Position numbers and translations under genes: made by a program
Shown here: in pieces, positions 36,201-45,107 of the stretch
Layout: every line of letters begins with the position of its first letter
Position numbering within the stretch: the first letter of the stretch is position 1
Notes under the pieces: generated by a model
Databases searched by the model: none
The model's input: only the letters and a program-made list of their open reading frames with translations
Told to the model about the DNA's origin: nothing
From: an uncultured Clostridia bacterium
GTDB lineage: Bacteria > Bacillota > Clostridia > Oscillospirales > Ruminococcaceae
Direction of reading: 5' to 3'
Assembly (NCBI GenBank): GCA_947624155.1
Contig: CANQJB010000001.1
Coordinates: forward strand, 1 to 64,000
Length of the DNA stretch: 64,000 nucleotides

Positions 36201-36960
36201 TGCGCCTGACCTCGAGATATTCTTCATAAGCCGACTGCAACAGCTCGTCCTCGAACTTAACGCCGTCGATTATGGTCAGGAAAGTTGTGTGGCGGCAGTG
36301 ATCCGACCAATAGGTGTCGATCATTCTGATTTCGGTGACGGTCGGGTCGCGGTGCTCCGATTTGAAATAGGTCTGGCAGAACTCGATGTCGTCGGCGTCC
36401 ATCGCGAGACCGTAGTCCTCAACAAACTTTTCAAGCCCGGCCCTGTCGAGCTCGCAGAAGCCCTCGAGTGTCTTGACTTCGGTCGGTATCACATAGTTGA
36501 CGACCAGCGTCTCCGGCTTTTCAAGAGCTGCCTCTCTTGCCTCGACCGGGTTGATTACATATTTCTTGATCTCCGAAATCTCCGCTTCGGTGAGATTTCC
36601 ATAGAGGCAATAGACCTTTGCCGAGCGGATCAGCGGGCGCTCGCCCTGCGAGATTATCTGAATGCACTGTGCCGCCGAATCAGCTCTCTGGTCAAACTGA
36701 CCGGGCAGATATTCGACCGCGAAAACTGTCGCGCCCTCGGTGTCGAGCGTTTCGGAGGCGATGTCGAGCTGAGGCTCCGAGAATACGTTTCTGACCGAAT
36801 AGTCGAACAGCTCGCGGGTGATATTTTCGGCGTCATATCTGTTGATGACCCTGACGTCTTCGAGCGCGCCGATCATCAAAAGACTGCGTATGTCGTTTTT
36901 GAGAGCCTTTGCCTCGTTTGCGAGCTCCGGCTTCTTTTCAACGTAGATTCTGTATACCAT
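33253..36960 (-). CDS. purL: FGAM synthase, single-chain
   Basis: 1235 aa, the large PurL form with glutaminase in the same chain; so no separate purS/purQ is needed. Synthetase part: SDHCRHTTFLTIIDG, FKNETHNHPTEIEPFGGAATC, and GGKDSMSGSFEDL in the second half. C-terminal class I amidotransferase from about residue 985: LIPAFPGTNCEYD, IPGGFSGGDEP, catalytic Cys in LICGICNGFQAL (about residue 1075) and His/Glu in PISHGEGRF. Converts FGAR plus glutamine to FGAM. Last gene of the purine operon. Confidence 0.97.
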   Translation of the reverse strand: MVYRIYVEKKPELANEAKALKNDIRSLLMIGALEDVRVINRYDAENITRELFDYSVRNVFSEPQLDIASETLDTEGATVFAVEYLPGQFDQRADSAAQCIQIISQGERPLIRSAKVYCLYGNLTEAEISEIKKYVINPVEAREAALEKPETLVVNYVIPTEVKTLEGFCELDRAGLEKFVEDYGLAMDADDIEFCQTYFKSEHRDPTVTEIRMIDTYWSDHCRHTTFLTIIDGVKFEDELLQSAYEEYLEVRRRIGDKKPICLMDLATVAAKYLKKMRKLPKLDESEEINACTVKIEIEADGKKEPWLLLFKNETHNHPTEIEPFGGAATCIGGAIRDPLSGRAYVYGAMRVTGAADPTVPVSETIPGKLPQRKIVTTAAAGYSSYGNQIGLATGIVDEIYHPGYAAKRMEIGAVIAAAPQENVRREVPAPGDVVILLGGATGRDGIGGATGSSKAHNAHSVETCGAEVQKGNAPEERKLQRLFRNPEASKLIKRCNDFGAGGVSVAIGELADGLEIDLNAVPKKYDGLDGTELAISESQERMAVVVAPEDVDKFLSLAGEENLQACPVAKVQEEPRLVMNWNGKKIVNLSREFLNSNGADKHIDVTPAAPAIKPRVISGGFAENITSMAGDLNICSKRGLSERFDSTIGAGTVLMPFGGKNQLTPIQAMVQKISVEKKHTDDCSFMSWGYNPYLTEQSPYHGAYSAVVESVSKLIATGASFEDVYLTFQEYFEHPGRDGKRWGKPLAALLGAFKAQLDLGIGSIGGKDSMSGSFEDLDVPPTLVSFAVTTGKTGDVISPEFKEPYHKVMFIQPEYDSNGLPVTSSLVSIYERITKLIREGKIIAAYTPCMGGIAEAVLKMSLGNSIGFKFNDTLSLNELFELKCGAFVLEMSCGSCGNCFDKEGLTEIGETIPEAEISFGGETVDLGKLLGVYEDKLEGVYSCNISQTGKVENISFDGRSPAAPAVKTARPKVLIPAFPGTNCEYDSAKAMSDAGAGPEIVVVNNLSAAGIQSSVERFADKLRSAQMIFIPGGFSGGDEPDGSGKFICAFFRNKDIREGVTELLNKRDGLICGICNGFQALIKLGLVPYGEILDSDPSFPTLTFNTISRHQSRIVRTRIASNKSPWLKNVNVGDIISVPISHGEGRFIASDELIKKLIENGQVATQYVDLDGNATSDIRFNPNNSMYAIEGITSPDGRVFGKMGHSERWGSGLYRNVPGNYDIGMFRSAVEYFK

Positions 36961-36968
36961 TTTTCCTC

Positions 36969-38237
36969 CTATTTATTCAGCGCCTCAATGGCCTTTTTGC
37001 CGATGTCGGAGCGGTAATATGCGTTGCCAAAGCTGATATCCCTGCAATATTCATAAGCCTTCGCGACTGCCGACGGCAGGTTTTCAGCGACTGCGGTGAC
37101 TCCGAGGACTCTCCCGCCGCTTGTCAGAAGCTTGCCGTTTTCAAGCTTTGCACCCGCGACATAAACCTTGTCTTTGAGCGCTTCGGGAATGTTGATCTCA
37201 AATCCCTTTTTATAGCTCTGAGGATACCCCTCTGAAGCCATGATGACGCAGCAGGCCGCGCAGTCAGAGAATTCGACCGGAATCTTGTCGAGCCCGCCGT
37301 TTGTCGTCGCAAGCATAATGTCAAGCAGGTCGGATTTTAAAAGCGGCAGAACGACCTGAGTCTCCGGGTCGCCGAAGCGGCAGTTATATTCGACCACCTT
37401 CGGCCCCTCGGGGGTAATCATCAGTCCGAAGTAGAGGCAGCCCCTGAACGGCCGCCCCTCCGCCTTCATCGCTCTGACGGTCGGAAGAATGATTTTTTCC
37501 ATCGCTTCCTTAGCGGCTTTTTCGGTGTAATAGGGGCTCGGCGCAACCGTTCCCATTCCGCCGGTGTTGAGTCCCTTGTCGCCGGTCAGCGCGCGCTTGT
37601 GGTCGGTAGACGGAACCATCGGAACAACCGTCTCGCCGTCGGTAAAGGAGAGAACCGAGACCTCCGGGCCGGTCATAAATTCCTCTACGACGATCCTGTC
37701 GCCGCTCGAACCGAATTTTTTGTCCTCCATTATCTCCCTGACCGCCGCGAACGCTTCGTCGCGGGTCATGCAGACCAAAGCGCCCTTTCCGAGAGCGGGG
37801 CCGTCGGCCTTGACGACCGTCGGTATCTTCGCGGTTTTAAGGTATTCGAGCGCCTTTTCCGCGCTGTCGAATACCTCGTATTCCGCGGTCGGGATATTGT
37901 ATTTTTTCATGAAGTTTTTGGAGAAGACCTTTGAGCCCTCGATTATCGCGGCCTTTTTGTCCGGCCCGAAGCAGGGTACGCCGATCTTATTCAGCTCGTC
38001 GACGCAGCCGAGGATAAGCGGGTCGTCCTGAGCGACGACGGCGTAGTCGATACCCTCTTTTTTTGCAAATTCGACGATCGCCGGAATGTCTGTCGAGGCG
38101 ATCGGGACACACTCGGCGTCCGCTGCGATACCGCCGTTTCCGGGCAGACAGAAGATCTTTTCAACGCGCCTGTTTTCCAGAAGCTTTTTGATTATAGCGT
38201 GCTCGCGGCCTCCGCCGCCAACAACCATTATTTTCAT
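36969..38237 (-). CDS. purD: Phosphoribosylamine-glycine ligase
   Basis: 422 aa ATP-grasp enzyme. MVVGGGGREHAIIKKL at the N-terminus, VKADGPALGKGALVC, VEEFMTGPEVSVLSFTDG and VEYNCRFGDPETQVVLPLL. Makes GAR from phosphoribosylamine and glycine; the neighbouring glyA supplies the glycine. Eight nt before purL. Confidence 0.97.
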   Translation of the reverse strand: MKIMVVGGGGREHAIIKKLLENRRVEKIFCLPGNGGIAADAECVPIASTDIPAIVEFAKKEGIDYAVVAQDDPLILGCVDELNKIGVPCFGPDKKAAIIEGSKVFSKNFMKKYNIPTAEYEVFDSAEKALEYLKTAKIPTVVKADGPALGKGALVCMTRDEAFAAVREIMEDKKFGSSGDRIVVEEFMTGPEVSVLSFTDGETVVPMVPSTDHKRALTGDKGLNTGGMGTVAPSPYYTEKAAKEAMEKIILPTVRAMKAEGRPFRGCLYFGLMITPEGPKVVEYNCRFGDPETQVVLPLLKSDLLDIMLATTNGGLDKIPVEFSDCAACCVIMASEGYPQSYKKGFEINIPEALKDKVYVAGAKLENGKLLTSGGRVLGVTAVAENLPSAVAKAYEYCRDISFGNAYYRSDIGKKAIEALNK

Positions 38238-38258
38238 TCTGTTCAGTCCTTTTTCGCT

Positions 38259-39503
38259 TTAATAGCAGTCAGAGTAGATCGGGAAGCTTTCGCAGAGCGC
38301 CTGAACCTCGCCTGATACGCGCTCCTTATTTCCCTCGAAATCGGTGACAATGTCATATATCCAGCCGGCGATCTTTTCCATTTCCGGCTCCTTGAATCCG
38401 TGCGAGGTGACCGCGGGTGTGCCGATCCTGATCCCGCTGGTGATAAATGGGCTCTGAGGGTCGTTCGGAACCGCATTCTTGTTGACGGTGATATGAACCT
38501 CGTCGAGGTTGTGTTCAAGCTGCTTGCCGGTGATTCCGAAATTCTGGAGGTCGATCAGCATCAGGTGGTTGTCGGTGCCGCCCGAAACAAGGTTAAAGCC
38601 GCGTTTTGTGAGCTCCTCGGCGAGCTTCGCAGCGTTTTTGACTATCTGCTGCTGATATTCCCTGAATTCGGGCTGCAAGGCCTCTTTGAAGGCGACGGCC
38701 TTTGCCGCGATAATGTGCATCAGCGGGCCGCCCTGAACACCCGGGAATATCGCTTTGTCGATCGTCTTCGCAAGCTCCTCTTTGCAAAGGATCATTCCTC
38801 CGCGCGGGCCTCTGAGCGTCTTGTGGGTGGTGGTGGTGACAACGTCGGCATAGGGTACGGGGTTCTGGTGGAGCCCCGCCGCGACAAGTCCCGCGATATG
38901 CGCCATGTCGACCATCAGATAAGCGCCGACCTTCTTCGCAATTTCCGAGAAGCGCTTGAAGTCGATCTCTCTTGGGTAAGCCGATGCGCCCGCGAGTATC
39001 AGCTTCGGCTTGCATTCAAGCGCCTTTCTCTCGACCTCGTCATAGTCGATCCTGCCGTCGGCGTCGCATACGCCGTAGGGGACGATATTGAAGTATTTTC
39101 CCGAGATGTTGACCGGCGAGCCGTGCGAAAGATGTCCGCCGTGAGCAAGGCTCATCGAGAGAACGGTGTCGCCGGGCTGCAGCAGCGCGAAGAATACCGC
39201 GAGGTTGGCGGATGCTCCGCTGTGGGGCTGAACGTTCGCGTGGTCCGCCCCGAAAAGCTCGCAGGCGCGCTTGCGGGCGATCTCCTCGACCTCGTCGACA
39301 TACTGACAGCCGCCGTAATAGCGGTGCGCGGGGTATCCCTCGGCATACTTGTTTGTGAGAACGGTTCCCGCCGCGAGTAAAACTCCCTTTGAGACTATGT
39401 TCTCCGAGGCGATCAGCTCGATATTGTGCTGCTGGCGCCTGAGCTCCCGCTCCGTTGCCGCATAGATTTCCTCGTCATACTGTCTTAATTCCTTGAAATC
39501 CAT
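38259..39503 (-). CDS. glyA: Serine hydroxymethyltransferase
   Basis: 414 aa PLP enzyme. [51 protein letters not shown], and the PLP-Lys motif [14 protein letters not shown]. Produces glycine and 5,10-methylene-THF, both used by the purine enzymes around it (PurD, PurN and AICAR formyltransferase). ATG 39503 is preceded by AGGAG and gives the normal start. Confidence 0.96.
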   Translation of the reverse strand: MDFKELRQYDEEIYAATERELRRQQHNIELIASENIVSKGVLLAAGTVLTNKYAEGYPAHRYYGGCQYVDEVEEIARKRACELFGADHANVQPHSGASANLAVFFALLQPGDTVLSMSLAHGGHLSHGSPVNISGKYFNIVPYGVCDADGRIDYDEVERKALECKPKLILAGASAYPREIDFKRFSEIAKKVGAYLMVDMAHIAGLVAAGLHQNPVPYADVVTTTTHKTLRGPRGGMILCKEELAKTIDKAIFPGVQGGPLMHIIAAKAVAFKEALQPEFREYQQQIVKNAAKLAEELTKRGFNLVSGGTDNHLMLIDLQNFGITGKQLEHNLDEVHITVNKNAVPNDPQSPFITSGIRIGTPAVTSHGFKEPEMEKIAGWIYDIVTDFEGNKERVSGEVQALCESFPIYSDCY

Positions 39504-39521
39504 TATTAAGGCTCCTTTCAA

Positions 39522-40709
39522 TCAATGGTGGAAGAGTCTCATGCCGGTAAACGCCATGACCATGTTGTATTTGTCCGCCGTTCTGATAACGTCCTCGTCC
39601 CTGACCGAGCCGCCCGGCTCCGCGACATAGCTGACTCCCGAGCGGTGGGCTCTTTCGATGTTGTCGTCAAACGGGAAGAATGCGTCCGACCCGAGAGCTA
39701 CGCCGGTGATCGAGCTGAGATATTCCTTAGCTTCGGTTTCGGTGAGAGGCTCGGGGCGCTCGGTAAAGTAGCGCTGCCAGACTCCGTCGGCGCAGACGTC
39801 CTCCTCGTTCTTGTTGATATATCCGTCGATGACGTTGTCGCGGTCGGGGCGCTTGATCTCAGGCTTAAAGGGCAGGTTGAGGACTTTGTCGTGCTGCCGG
39901 AGGAACCATGTGTCCGCCTTTGTTCCGGCGAGGCGGGTGCAGTGGATTCTCGACTGCTGCCCCGCGCCGACTCCGATCGCCTGCCCGCCGTATGCGAAGC
40001 AGACCGAGTTGGACTGAGTGTATTTAAGAGTAATCAGCGAGATGATGAGGTCTCTTGCGGCCTCATCGCTGAGATCCCTGTTTTCGGTGACAATGTTGCC
40101 GAGAAGCTCTCGGTCGATTCTGAAGTTGTTGCGGCCCTGCTCAAATGTGATTCCGAACACCTGCTTGTGCTCGATCGGCTCGGGGACATAGTCGGGGTCA
40201 ATTTGCAAAATAGTGTAGTTGCCGCTCTTCTTGGATTTGAGAATTTCGAGCGCCTCCGGCTCATACCCGGGGGCGATGATGCCGTCCGAGACCTCGCGCT
40301 TGATCATTGAAGCGGTCGTAACGTCGCAGATATCCGAAAGCGCGACCCAGTCCCCGAAGGAACACATTCTGTCGGTACCTCTTGCTCTTGCATAAGCGCA
40401 GGCGAGAGGGGAGTCGTCAAGCCCCTTGATGTCGTCGACAAAGCAGGCTTTTTTGAGCTTTTCCGGAAGAGGGATCCCGACAGCCGCAGAGGTCGGGCTG
40501 ACGTGCTTGAAAGAGGTGACGGCCGGAAGACCGAGCGCCTCCTTGAGCTCCTTGACAAGCTGCCAGGAGTTGAAAGCGTCGAGCAGGTTGATATATCCCG
40601 GCTTGCCGTTTAAAATCTCAAACGGAAGCTCTCCGCCGTTCTCCATAAAAACTCTCGAGGGCTTCTGGTTGGGGTTGCAGCCGTATTTTAACAGCACTTC
40701 GTTTGCCAT
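39522..40709 (-). CDS. Stand-alone AICAR formyltransferase (PurH C-terminal type)
   Basis: 395 aa. It corresponds to the transformylase half of PurH without the N-terminal IMP cyclohydrolase domain. LKYGCNPNQKPSRVFM at the N-terminus, TSFKHVSPTSAAVG (Lys-His catalytic pair), KYTQSNSVCFAYGGQAIGVG and SDAFFPFDDNIERAHRSGV are the family signatures. Uses 10-formyl-THF to make FAICAR. The missing cyclohydrolase function is supplied by the next upstream gene, a PurO. Thirteen nt separate them. Confidence 0.93.
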   Translation of the reverse strand: MANEVLLKYGCNPNQKPSRVFMENGGELPFEILNGKPGYINLLDAFNSWQLVKELKEALGLPAVTSFKHVSPTSAAVGIPLPEKLKKACFVDDIKGLDDSPLACAYARARGTDRMCSFGDWVALSDICDVTTASMIKREVSDGIIAPGYEPEALEILKSKKSGNYTILQIDPDYVPEPIEHKQVFGITFEQGRNNFRIDRELLGNIVTENRDLSDEAARDLIISLITLKYTQSNSVCFAYGGQAIGVGAGQQSRIHCTRLAGTKADTWFLRQHDKVLNLPFKPEIKRPDRDNVIDGYINKNEEDVCADGVWQRYFTERPEPLTETEAKEYLSSITGVALGSDAFFPFDDNIERAHRSGVSYVAEPGGSVRDEDVIRTADKYNMVMAFTGMRLFHH

Positions 40710-40722
40710 AGTTTTTGACCTC

Positions 40723-41439
40723 CTATTTTGTATATTTATTGATTATCTTCTGCCTGATTTCGCCGCTCGCGATATCGGTATATCTGACGAACAGCGAGAT
40801 CTTGTTGTCTTCGTTAAGCGAGCTCCAGATCTCAGAGGCAAATTCTTCAATGCCGTTCGGGATCGCTGTGCGTTCCGGCTCGCCCTGGAATGTCGGCAGC
40901 GGGTTTCCGTCGCCGACATAGGTGTGAATGAAATGCCCCAGCCCCGCAATCGGGGAGTATTCAAAGGTATATCTTGCGCACTGTGAGCCCTCGGCGTCCT
41001 CGCTCTTTAAAATGGACATCTTATAATTGAATCCGTCGGAAAAATCAAGCTCCGCGCTGATTCTCGGAGTGAGGTTCGGCGCGTCGGGCTCAAATTCGCG
41101 GGTTCTCAGAGCTCCCGAAAAGTCGCTTCCGAGCCGTATTCCTTCAACGACGGTGTCGGTCTGGTCGCCGTTTGTGACGATCAGCTTCTTTCCGATCTCG
41201 CGGACTGCCGCGTAGATAATCAGGCTCGGGTCCTCGACCTTTGAAGCGTCAAACGGCTCGGTGAAAACCGCTCCGTCGTGCTCGGCGAAAACGCGGTTGC
41301 GGCTGTTTGCCGACCTTCCCATAATGAAATACGCCGAGACCGCGCTCTTTCCGTCCTCCGAAAGCCCGACGATAATTCCCCTCCCGACATAAGGGTCGCG
41401 GGTCAGTTCTTCAATTTTGTTGATCTTGTAAATGTCCAT
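40723..41439 (-). CDS. purO: IMP cyclohydrolase, PurO type
   Basis: 238 aa. YVGRGIIVGLSEDGKSAVSAYFIMGRSANSRNRVF (in two parts), TNGDQTDTV and GLGHFIHTYVGDG fit the IMP cyclohydrolase family first known from archaea (PurO), not the PurH N-domain. Closes the ring of FAICAR to IMP. Its pairing with a stand-alone transformylase replaces bifunctional PurH. The gene sits between purN and the transformylase with tight spacing, so the role is well supported. Confidence 0.9.
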   Translation of the reverse strand: MDIYKINKIEELTRDPYVGRGIIVGLSEDGKSAVSAYFIMGRSANSRNRVFAEHDGAVFTEPFDASKVEDPSLIIYAAVREIGKKLIVTNGDQTDTVVEGIRLGSDFSGALRTREFEPDAPNLTPRISAELDFSDGFNYKMSILKSEDAEGSQCARYTFEYSPIAGLGHFIHTYVGDGNPLPTFQGEPERTAIPNGIEEFASEIWSSLNEDNKISLFVRYTDIASGEIRQKIINKYTK

Positions 41440-41440
41440 T

Positions 41441-42574
41441 TCAATCTCCTTTTACCAATCCGTAAATACATTCGTTATAAAGCTTGCCGTTTTTGCAGAA
41501 TGAGTTCTTTAAAACGCCCTCTAACTCAAATCCCGCCTTTTCGAGCACTCTGCGCGAGCCGATATTCGGCTCAAAAACCGTTCCCTCAATGCGCGAAATA
41601 TCAAGCTTTTCAAAGGCTTCGGCGCATATCATCTTCGCCGCGGCGGTCATAATGCCTCTGCCGTAAAACTCGGGTATCAGGTAGTAGCCGATAACTCCGA
41701 CGTTCGAGCGCAGCCCGCTCAGTTTTTCAACCGAGATATTGCCGACCGCCTTGCCGTCAACAACTATCCCGCAAAAAACTCCGGTATTTTCCGCCTCGCC
41801 CTTTTGCGCCATTTCGGTGATAAACCACTCGGCGTCCTTTTCGGTATACGGATCAGGCATACGTTCGGAAAGATATTTCCTGTCGATTTTGCCTATGCTT
41901 TCCGCAAGCGCCTTGGCGTCCGAAAGCTCCCATTTTCTGAGAGTAAAGCTCGGAGTTTCCGGCTTCTTTTCGTTTAAAATCCTGCGGCAGAGCTTCTCTG
42001 CGGCTTCGGGCAGCAGCTTCCATTCAGCCTGCTCCATAATTCTGCGCTGAAGCGTTTCGGGTGTGTCGCTGTCCTTGACCTCGACGGCCTTCTGAGCCAA
42101 AATCTCTCCGCCGTCGCAGATCTCATTGACAAGGTGAACGGTCGCGCCCGAGACCTTAACGCCCTTTTTGAGCGCTTCCTCGTGGACCTTCAGCCCGTAA
42201 TATCCCTTTCCGCAAAAGCTCGGAATCAGCGCCGGGTGGACATTGATTATCCTGTTTGCGTAACGCCTTGTGAAGTCCTCCGAGAGTATCGACATAAATC
42301 CCGCAAGAATAATTATCTCGGCTTTGTGTTCTTCGAGCGCCGCGATAATTCCCGCCTCAAATTCGGCAAGGTCCCTGCAGTCCTTCCGCGAGACTGTCAC
42401 CGCGTCGATACCCGCTTTTTTGGCGCGCTCCAGAGCATAAGCCCCTGCCTTTGAGGAAATGACGCAGACAATTTCGCCGCTGACAAGGATTCCCGAGCTT
42501 TGCGCGTCGATAAGCGCCTGGAGATTAGTCCCGCCGCCCGAGACGAGCACCGCGATTTTCACCTTTTTTTGCAT
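41441..42574 (-). CDS. purN: PurN GAR transformylase fused to a GNAT domain
   Basis: 377 aa, against about 190-210 for normal PurN. Residues 1-200 are PurN: IAVLVSGGGTNLQALIDA, IILAGFMSILSEDF, INVHPALIPSFCGKGYYGL (the NVHPALIPSF catalytic signature) and GATVHLVNEICDGGEIL. Residues about 210-377 are a GNAT of the RimJ/RimL type: YYLIPEFYGRGIMTAAAKMI and EPNIGSRRVLEKAGFELEG. Translation runs through the linker (LNEKKPETPSFTLRKW) without a stop. The acetyltransferase substrate is unknown. The fusion may be accidental or may tie a repair or modification step to purine synthesis. Confidence 0.93.
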   Translation of the reverse strand: MQKKVKIAVLVSGGGTNLQALIDAQSSGILVSGEIVCVISSKAGAYALERAKKAGIDAVTVSRKDCRDLAEFEAGIIAALEEHKAEIIILAGFMSILSEDFTRRYANRIINVHPALIPSFCGKGYYGLKVHEEALKKGVKVSGATVHLVNEICDGGEILAQKAVEVKDSDTPETLQRRIMEQAEWKLLPEAAEKLCRRILNEKKPETPSFTLRKWELSDAKALAESIGKIDRKYLSERMPDPYTEKDAEWFITEMAQKGEAENTGVFCGIVVDGKAVGNISVEKLSGLRSNVGVIGYYLIPEFYGRGIMTAAAKMICAEAFEKLDISRIEGTVFEPNIGSRRVLEKAGFELEGVLKNSFCKNGKLYNECIYGLVKGD

Positions 42575-42586
42575 ATCACACCTCGG

Positions 42587-43627
42587 TCATTCGATGATAA
42601 TTTTGTCCTCAGCCCTGATTATGTCTCCGATCGGATAGGCGTCCTCGCCGTTTTCGCGGAGGATTTTGAGCGCCTTTTCCGCCTCGTCGGCCGGAACGAC
42701 AATGCTCATTCCGACTCCCATATTATAGGTGTTGAACATATCCCGCTCCGGAATATTCCCCTCGCTCTGAATCAGTTTAAATATCGGCGGAATTTTAAGC
42801 GATGATTTTTTAATCCTCGCGCAAAGTCCGTCCGGCACCGAGCGCGGAATGTTTTCATAGAATCCGCCGCCGGTGATATGTGAGATCCCCCTGACGCTGA
42901 CCTCTTCGAGAAGCTTAAGAACCGGCTTGACATAAATTCTTGTCGGTTCGAGAAGCGCCTCGCCGAGACTCTTTCCGCCGAGCTCTTCTCTCGGCGAGCC
43001 GAGATCGGCGTTCTCAATGTCGAAGACCTTTCTTATCAGCGAGAAGCCGTTTGAATGAACTCCCGAAGAGGGGAGCGCGATAATAACGTCTCCCTCGCGC
43101 ATCGTCGACGGGTCGATTATCTTCGCGCGGTCGACGATTCCTGTGCAGTATCCCGCGAGGTCATATTCCTCCTCCGGCATCATTCCGGGGTGCTCGGCGG
43201 TCTCGCCGCCGATAAGCGAAGCGCCCGCCATAATGCAGCCGTCGCATACTCCCTTTACTATCGCCGCGATCTTTTCGGGAATATTCCTGCCGCAGGCGAT
43301 ATAGTCGAGGAAGAACAGCGGCTTTGCGCCGCAGCAGATTATGTCGTTCACGCACATCGCGACACAGTCGATTCCGATCGTGTCGTGCTTGTTCATCAAA
43401 AACGCGAGCTTCAGCTTTGTGCCGACTCCGTCGGTCCCGCTGACTAAAACCGGGTCGGAATATCCGCCGAGGTCTGGTGCAAACAGCCCGCCGAATCCGC
43501 CGATTCCGCTGACCTCGCCGCCGGTTGCCGTGCGCTTGATGTCGGCCTTCATCAGCTCGACCGAGCGGTAGCCCGCAGTGATGTCGACTCCGGCCTGCTT
43601 ATAGCTTTCAGAAAAACTTTTTTCCAT
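42587..43627 (-). CDS. purM: AIR synthase
   Basis: 346 aa. FAPDLGGYSDPVLVSGTDGVGTK (read in parts), DCVAMCVNDIICCGAKPLFFLDY, GGETAEHPGMMPEEEYDLAG and THITGGGF-type ISHITGGGFYENIPR. Converts FGAM to AIR. SD GGAG precedes ATG. Confidence 0.97.
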   Translation of the reverse strand: MEKSFSESYKQAGVDITAGYRSVELMKADIKRTATGGEVSGIGGFGGLFAPDLGGYSDPVLVSGTDGVGTKLKLAFLMNKHDTIGIDCVAMCVNDIICCGAKPLFFLDYIACGRNIPEKIAAIVKGVCDGCIMAGASLIGGETAEHPGMMPEEEYDLAGYCTGIVDRAKIIDPSTMREGDVIIALPSSGVHSNGFSLIRKVFDIENADLGSPREELGGKSLGEALLEPTRIYVKPVLKLLEEVSVRGISHITGGGFYENIPRSVPDGLCARIKKSSLKIPPIFKLIQSEGNIPERDMFNTYNMGVGMSIVVPADEAEKALKILRENGEDAYPIGDIIRAEDKIIIE

Positions 43628-43642
43628 ATCAAATACTCCAGA

Positions 43643-45088
43643 TCAGTCTTTTTTAGCAAATTTGGGGTTGGTGCTGATTTTTCTTTCAAACCGGCTCTTA
43701 TCGGCCTTTGTCGGAATCTGCGTCGGATAATTCCCGTCGAAGCAGGCATAGCAGAAGCCCTCTCCGTCGGTTCCAGCGATCTTTTTGACGTCCTCGATGC
43801 TGAGGAAGTTGACCGAATCCGCGCCGATTATCTCCGCAATCTCCTTATTTGTGTGGTTAGCGGCGATAAGGTTTTCGCGGGAGTCGATATCGACTCCGTA
43901 GTAGCAGGGGTTCATGAACGGGGGAGCCGATGAGAGCATATGGACTTCTGTCGCGCCGCCTTCGCGCAGCCTCTTTACTATCTTCGCGCTTGTAGTGCCT
44001 CTGACAATCGAGTCGTCGACCAGAATAACTCTCTTTCCCCTGACGACCGACCGGACGACGTTGAGCTTGATCGAGACCATCTCCTCGCGCACTCCCTGCC
44101 CCGGCACGATAAAGGTTCTGCCGATATATTTGTTCTTGATAAGTCCGATGTCATAAGGTATCCCCGAGCGGCGAGCATAACCGATCGCGGCGTCGGTGCC
44201 GCTGTCCGGCACTCCGACGACAATATCCGCGTCGATCGGATAAGCCTCCGCCAGAAGCTCGCCGACTCTGAGCCTCGCCGCGTGGACCGAGCAGCCCTCG
44301 CAGACCGAGTCGGGGCGGGCGATATAGAGATATTCAAATACGCAGAACGATCTCTTTCCGCCGCAGTGATCCTTGATCGACTTGATCCCGTCCTTGGTGA
44401 AAACTACCACCTCGCCCGGCTCGACGTCGCGGACAAATTTCGCGTTGACCGCTTCGAGCGCGCAGGTCTCCGAGGCGACGATATATGTGCCGTCATCTCG
44501 AACGCCGTAGCATAAAGGGCGGAAGCCGTGGGGGTCTCTGACCGCGATCAGCTTCGAGGGGGACATTACCACCAGCGAGAACGCGCCGTCGATCTTTCCG
44601 ACCGCCTCGTTGACAGCGTCCTCGATGTTTTTGGTGTGGAGCCTCTCTTTGGTGATTGTGTAGGCGATAACCTCGGTGTCCGAGGTCGAGTGGAAGATGC
44701 TTCCCTGTTCCTCGAGCGCGGTTCTCAGCTCATAGGAGTTGACGAGGTTTCCGTTGTGTGCGAGAGCCATATTGCCCTTGAGGTGGTTGACGACGACCGG
44801 CTGTGCGTTTCTGCGCTCGCCGCCGCCGGTTGTGCCGTATCTGACATGGCCGAGCGCCATATTCCCTTTGCCGAGCTTTTCGAGGCTTTCGCTGTCGAAT
44901 ATCTCTCCGACCAGTCCGACGTCCTTGCGGTATGTAAACACGCCGTCGTCGTTGACGACTATTCCCGCCGACTCCTGTCCGCGGTGCTGCAAAGCGAAGA
45001 GACCGGAATAGGTCAGACTTGCGACGTCGCAGGTGTTCGGCGCGAATACGCCGAAAACGCCGCATTCCTCATGAATATGATTGTCCAT
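43643..45088 (-). CDS. purF: Amidophosphoribosyltransferase, Fe-S type
   Basis: 481 aa. Begins MDNHIHEE-CGVFGVF; removal of the 8-residue propeptide would expose catalytic Cys9. Phosphoribosyltransferase motif VILVDDSIVRGTTSAKIVK is present. Cys residues in MNPCYYG and FCYACFDG match the cluster ligands of the Bacillus-type [4Fe-4S] enzyme, which fits an anaerobe. First committed purine step. Confidence 0.97.
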   Translation of the reverse strand: MDNHIHEECGVFGVFAPNTCDVASLTYSGLFALQHRGQESAGIVVNDDGVFTYRKDVGLVGEIFDSESLEKLGKGNMALGHVRYGTTGGGERRNAQPVVVNHLKGNMALAHNGNLVNSYELRTALEEQGSIFHSTSDTEVIAYTITKERLHTKNIEDAVNEAVGKIDGAFSLVVMSPSKLIAVRDPHGFRPLCYGVRDDGTYIVASETCALEAVNAKFVRDVEPGEVVVFTKDGIKSIKDHCGGKRSFCVFEYLYIARPDSVCEGCSVHAARLRVGELLAEAYPIDADIVVGVPDSGTDAAIGYARRSGIPYDIGLIKNKYIGRTFIVPGQGVREEMVSIKLNVVRSVVRGKRVILVDDSIVRGTTSAKIVKRLREGGATEVHMLSSAPPFMNPCYYGVDIDSRENLIAANHTNKEIAEIIGADSVNFLSIEDVKKIAGTDGEGFCYACFDGNYPTQIPTKADKSRFERKISTNPKFAKKD

Positions 45089-45107
45089 AAAATTCCTCCG
45101 GTTCGGA

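Noticed and set aside
35755..37017. A 420-codon plus-strand frame opposite purL
   Set aside because: Shadow of purL, same reason; no recognisable motif and no promoter.
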